NCBI GenBank assembly: GCA_905480195.1
Contig: CAJQPN010000014.1
Span: 62,001-126,000 of the forward strand
DNA length: 64,000 bases
Reading direction: 5' to 3'
From: an uncultured Acidimicrobiales bacterium
Lineage (GTDB): Bacteria; Actinomycetota; Acidimicrobiia; Acidimicrobiales; Aldehydirespiratoraceae
Position 1 is the first letter of the stretch, and each line of letters starts with the position of its first letter. The notes beneath the pieces were generated by a model that saw only the letters and a program-made list of their open reading frames with translations, ran no database searches and was not told the DNA's origin. Positions 58,768 through 64,000 of this stretch are shown piece by piece. The position numbers and the translations under genes are program-made.

Positions 58768-60446
58768 ATGCCCCAAACGTTGCTTGCGCCGGCCATGCGG
58801 TCGGCGCTCGACACCAGCAGTGATCTCTACCTCCAGAACCGAGAGGACATGGGTGAACTGCTCAACGTCCACGACGACCTGCTGGAGCTGGCGGCCAACG
58901 CCGGTGGCGAAAAAGCCATCACCCGCCACCGCGAACGGGGAAAGCTTCCCATTCGCGAACGCATTGCGGCTGTGCTCGATCCTGACACTCCGTTCCTCGA
59001 GATCACGCCACTGGCCGGCTACGGCAGCCAGTACCACCTTGGTGGCGGCATGATCGCCGGCATCGGGATTGTGGCAGGGACCGAGTGCGTGATCATGGGA
59101 AACGACCCGACGGTGGCTGCCGGTGCGCTCACGCCGTACGCGTCGAAGAAATGGATGCGAGCACTCGAAATCTCCCGAGACAACCGCATCCCCTACATCA
59201 GTTTCGTCGAATCGGCCGGCGGCGACCTTCGTCCCGGCGGAGGTGGCGGCGAACGCCCATCACAGGACGAGAATCCGCATGATGCGATCGGTTCCGCCGT
59301 CATCCCGCAACACTTCGCCGAGTCGGGACGGTTCTTCTACGAGATGATCGAACTCTCGAAGCTGAAGATCCCGACCGTGTGCGTGACGTTCGGGTCGTCG
59401 ACAGCCGGTGGTGCGTACCAACCGGGCCTCAGCGACTACAACATCTTCATCCGGGAGCAAACCTACGCGTTTCTCGCTGGTCCGCCGCTGGTGAAGATGG
59501 CCACGGGCGAGATCGCGGATTCCGAGACGATCGGCGGGGCGCAAAAGCACGCCGAGGTGTCGGGGCTCGCCGAGTACCTCGCCGAAGACGAGATGGATGC
59601 GATCCGAATGTGCCGCGAGGTGGTCTCACATCTCAACTGGCGGAAACCCGACCCAGCGCCGAGCCTCGCCGGCGAACCGCCGGCCCTTGATCCTGACGAA
59701 TTACTCGGTCTCGTCGGCAAGGATCTCGGTAAACCACTCGACATTCGTGAGGTGATCGGTCGGGTCGTCGATGGCAGCCGGTTCGAGGAGTTCAAACCCC
59801 GTTTCGGCACCTCGATGATCTGCGGCTGGGCATCGATCCACGGCTATCCGGTGGGGGTCCTCGGCAACAACGGGGTGATCTATCCCGACTCGGCGCAGAA
59901 GGCAGCCCATTTCATCCAGCTGTGCAACGCCATCGACACGCCGCTCGTGTTCTTCCAGAACATCACGGGCTACATGGTCGGAAAGGACTTCGAGGCTGAC
60001 GGGATCATCAAGAAGGGCTCACAGATGATCAACGCGGTCACCAACTCGACGGTTCCACATCTGACGGTGATCGTCGGCTCGTCGTATGGTGCCGGCACCT
60101 ACGGCATGTCGGGCCGGGCCTTCGGTAACCGGTTCACGTTCTTGTGGCCCACCGCCAAGATCGCCGTTATGGGGCCGAAGCAGATCGCCGGGGTCATGGC
60201 GCAGGTCCGGCGTGGTCAGGCCGAGCGGCAAGGCGTCGATTTCGACGAGGAAGCAGATGCCGAGATCGTCGCTGCCCACGAGGCTGCCCACGACAAAGGA
60301 TCGCTCGCGCTTCGGGCCACGGGTGCCATCAGTGACGACGGCATCATCGACCCGCGAGACACCCGCGACGTGCTCGGCATATGCCTGAGCGTCGTCCGCA
60401 ACCGCCCGATCGAGGGCGCCGCAGGGTACGGGGTGTTCCGACTGTG

Positions 60447-60447
<1 letters not shown>
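58768..60447 (+). CDS. acyl-CoA carboxylase carboxyltransferase (beta) subunit
   Basis: FVESAGGDLRPGG; FGSSTAGGAYQPGLSDYNIFI; GSSYGAGTYGMSGRAFGNRFTFLWP (MCC/GCC/PCC beta-like). Confidence 0.93.
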
Positions 60448-62407
<1,960 letters not shown>

Positions 62408-62411
<4 letters not shown>

Positions 62412-64000
62412 TCCGAATCGCAAACTGCTCCGGCTTCTACGGCGACCGCCTGTCGGCAGCGAAAGAGATGGTCGAGGGTGGTCCAATCGATGCCCTCACC
62501 GGGGATTGGCTGGCCGAACTGACGATGCTGATCCTGGCCCGAACCCAAGCGAAGCATCCGGGTTCGGGTTTTGCCCGTACCTTCGTGACCCAGATGGAAC
62601 AGGTGATGGGAACCTGTCTCGACAAGGGCATCAAGGTCGTGTCGAACGCCGGTGGCCTCGATCCCGATCACTGTGCCGAAGCGGTGGCCGACGTGGCCGA
62701 AACGCTTGGTTTGAACCCAACGATCGCCTACGTCAACGGCGACAACCTCCTGCCCCGGCTTGAGGAACTGCGTGAAGCCGGTGTTGAGATCATCGACCTT
62801 GAGACGGGCGGACCAGTAGCCCCACTCGACTACATCTCGGCCAACGCCTACCTCGGGGCGTGGGGTGTCGTCGAGGCCCTCAACATGGGTGCCGACATCG
62901 TCGTGACCGGCCGGACGACCGATGCTGCGATCGTGGCAGGACCAGCGGCGTGGCACCACGGCTGGGCCCGCGACGACTGGGATGCGATGGCTGGAGCCGT
63001 CGCTGCGGGGCATGTCATCGAGTGTGGAACCCAGGCGACTGGCGGGAATTATTCGTTCTTCACCGAGATTCCGGGGATGGAGCGAACCGGCTTCCCGATC
63101 GCAGAGGTCGAGGCCGATGGCTCGTCGGTCATCACGAAACACCCTGGTACGGGTGGGGCGGTCACGGTAGGCACCGTGACGTCACAGCTGCTCTACGAGA
63201 TCGGTCCGCCCGGCTACCTGGGACCCGATGTCACCAGCCGTTTCGACACGATGACCCTCAGCCAGGAGGGTCCGGACCGGGTGCGGATCAACGGAACAAA
63301 GGGTGAGCGTCCCCCCGAGACTCTCAAGGTGTCGATGAACGCATGGGGTGGATTCCGCACCGATGTCATCGTGGCCCTCACTGGGCTCGAGATCGAAGCG
63401 AAAGCAGCCCTCATCGACGCAGCGTTCTGGGGTGCGGCCCCGTACCGACCGGACAACTTCGAGAGCGTCAGCCGTTCCGTGGTCCGTACCGATCATGTCG
63501 ATCCCGTCTCGAACGAAGCGGCCACCGCGCAATGGCGACTCACGGTGAAGGACGCTGATGAGCGAAAGACGAAGTCGCTCGCCCGGGGCATGAACGAGCT
63601 CGCGCTCGCAACCATCCCCGGCATGTACGGGTTAGCCGGTGGGGGAGCAGGCAAGCCGTTCGGGGTGCACACGTCCGGCCTGATCTCGGCTGATCTTGTC
63701 CCGCAGCACGTTGTTGTGCTCGGCGGTGAGCGTACGGTCGTCGAGTCGGTCGCCCCTGCCGGTGACACTGTGGTCAACGCCCCGCAGTTCGACCTTGCGC
63801 CGACTCCGGCCGGCGAGACGCGCCGGGTTCCACTCGGCACCATCCTCGGCTCTCGCTCAGGCGACAAAGGGGGGAACGCCAATCTTGGCGTCTTTGCCCG
63901 GTCGGTTGCGGCGTACTCGTGGATGGCAGCGCACCTCTCGACAGACCAGTTGCGCGAATTTTTGCCGGAGGCTGCAGAACTCGAGATCGAACGGTTTGAG
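62408..64000 (+). CDS. acyclic terpene utilization AtuA / DUF1446 family protein (truncated by window end)
   Basis: Own translation from GTG overlapping the previous stop (GTGA): VIRIANCSGFYGDRLSAAKEMVEGGPIDALTGDWLAELTMLILAR...; LGSRSGDKGGNANLGVFAR C-terminal AtuA motif; no stop before 64000, so absent from the ORF track. Confidence 0.9.

Overview
High-GC actinobacterial chromosomal window; the gene content and order look like class Acidimicrobiia (inference from synteny and protein style). It is almost entirely coding. No CRISPR array, transposase, integrase or rRNA was recognised. Main blocks: truB(partial)-ribF-ribE-ribBA; a metallophosphoesterase and M1 aminopeptidase; a sugar/adenosine kinase; a TetR + diiron (ferritin-like) + dienoyl-CoA-isomerase-like cluster; upp + 2-hydroxyacid dehydrogenase; a BMP-type nucleoside ABC importer operon with a PhyH dioxygenase at one end and a Qng1/DUF2419 queuosine-salvage homologue just upstream; split ADP-forming acyl-CoA synthetase; D-aminoacylase; ychF; acyl-ACP desaturase. 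From about 32 to 56 kb it carries the conserved actinobacterial housekeeping locus (rsmI, rmuC, metG, tatD, rpf-like, rsmA, ispE, tRNA-Gln, prs, rplY, pth, mfd, parvulin, mazG, eno, ftsB, DUF501, ppx) with local insertions. The right end has a biotin-dependent acyl-CoA carboxylase operon running into an AtuA/DUF1446 gene cut by the window edge. Best leads: (1) RibBA whose DHBP-synthase half has lost its catalytic RENEGD motif; (2) a bacterial Qng1 homologue directly upstream of a nucleoside-type ABC importer; (3) two 29-aa ribosomal micro-ORFs (bL37 and bS22) absent from the ORF track, one with a leader that can form alternative hairpins; (4) an XdhC/MocA/CoxG accessory island without structural subunits, inserted between ftsB and DUF501-ppx.
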